Positions 5,769-6,095 of a stretch of 6,095 bases of DNA are shown in pieces. Position numbers and translations under genes: made by a program. The stretch's first letter is position 1, and every line of letters begins with the position of its first letter. This stretch comes from Solobacterium sp. (GTDB taxonomy: Bacteria > Bacillota_I > Bacilli_A > Erysipelotrichales > Erysipelotrichaceae). The DNA lies in contig JAEEHG010000017.1 in assembly GCA_016280695.1 (NCBI GenBank), forward strand, positions 1-6,095, in the 5' to 3' direction. The notes beneath the pieces were generated by a model. That model did not search any database. It had not been told where the DNA came from and worked only from the letters and a program-made list of their open reading frames with translations.

Positions 5769-6095
5769 ATGACAGAAAATCAGAAAGAAAAAACAGTACT
5801 TGTCACAGGCGCTGCCGGATTTATCGGGGCGGCTTTGAGTGCGGCTTTTCTGAAAGACGGCAGGACAGAGCGGGTTATCGGGCTTGATAATCTGAATGAT
5901 TATTATGATCCGGCCCTGAAAAGGAAACGCCTGGAACTGCTTTCCGATCCCGGTTTTGTTTTCATCCACGGTGATATCACGGACCGTGACCTGCTGGCCC
6001 GGCTGTTTGCGGAATATCATCCGGATATAGTCATCCACATGGCAGCCCAGGCCGGGGTGCGGTACAGCCTCATCAATCCAGATGCATATATCAGC
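5769..6095 (+). CDS. NAD-dependent sugar epimerase, UDP-glucuronate 4-epimerase-like, 3' partial
   Basis: Extended short-chain dehydrogenase/reductase that would interconvert UDP-glucuronate and UDP-galacturonate (or a close UDP-sugar) in the cytoplasm for polysaccharide synthesis. Only the first 109 residues are present, about a third of a usual 330-360. The NAD-binding Rossmann motif GAAGFIG is at residues 14-20, with the ribose-binding Asp at 40. GLDNLNDYYDPALKRKRL (38-55) and the HMAAQAGVRYSLINPDAYIS end (90-109) are characteristic of the CapI/LspL type of UDP-glucuronate epimerases rather than plain GalE. The catalytic YxxxK lies beyond the window. The ATG at 5769 has a modest AGG Shine-Dalgarno (5759-5761) 7 nt upstream and follows its own promoter after the pnp terminator, so this gene starts a new unit, perhaps a capsule or exopolysaccharide locus. 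The family call is strong; the precise sugar substrate is inference because the rest of the protein is not visible. Confidence 0.9.
   Translation, partial: MTENQKEKTVLVTGAAGFIGAALSAAFLKDGRTERVIGLDNLNDYYDPALKRKRLELLSDPGFVFIHGDITDRDLLARLFAEYHPDIVIHMAAQAGVRYSLINPDAYIS

Noticed and set aside
1..6095. Mobile elements, phage genes, defence systems, CRISPR arrays, riboswitches, tRNA or rRNA
   Set aside because: I found no transposase or integrase-like protein, no spaced direct repeats, and no conserved RNA structure. The intergenic gaps are all under about 170 nt and hold only the promoters, hairpins and ribosome binding sites listed.

Overview
The window is ordinary chromosomal DNA from a bacterium, most likely a Bacillota (Firmicutes) with roughly balanced to moderately high G+C. 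Evidence for this is the Bacillus-like polynucleotide phosphorylase, the strong purine-rich ribosome binding sites, the extended -10 promoters, and the nucleoside-type (BmpA-linked) ABC permeases. An Erysipelotrichia-type lineage is a guess from the style of the proteins, not a demonstrated assignment. All recognised genes are on the + strand and together fill almost the whole window.

Positions 2-2752 are the 3' end of a nucleoside uptake and salvage operon. It holds two membrane permeases of the BPD_transp_2 family (NupP/YufP-like, 5' truncated by the window edge, and NupQ/YufQ-like). They are followed, with a TAATG stop/start overlap, by a nucleoside hydrolase of the IunH/RihA family. The permeases would bring a nucleoside (or related ribosyl compound) into the cell and the hydrolase would split it into base and ribose. 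The ATPase and substrate-binding lipoprotein expected for such a system would lie upstream, outside the window. A hairpin at 2757-2783 probably ends or attenuates this unit.

Positions 2799-3260 encode a small soluble acidic protein (153 aa) that I do not recognise. It starts a few bases after the hairpin, has no promoter I can see, and lies between the salvage operon and pnp.

Positions 3284-5658 form a self-contained pnp transcription unit: a good promoter with an extended -10, a short leader with an oddly distant Shine-Dalgarno sequence, a full-length PNPase (744 aa, all catalytic residues present, S1 domain somewhat divergent), and a strong intrinsic terminator. rpsO, the usual upstream neighbour of pnp, is absent.

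Positions 5686-6095 start a new unit: a TTGACA promoter with small dyads around its -10, followed by the first 109 codons of a UDP-glucuronate 4-epimerase-like sugar-nucleotide epimerase, which runs off the window. It may be the start of a surface polysaccharide locus.

I found no CRISPR array, tRNA, rRNA, insertion sequence, phage gene or defence system. The points most worth a second look are a His-to-Phe change at the nucleoside hydrolase active site, a perfect 23-nt inverted repeat over that enzyme's metal-binding codons, the unrecognised 153-aa gene, and the unusual translation start region and S1 motif of pnp. None of these amounts to evidence of a new biological system.
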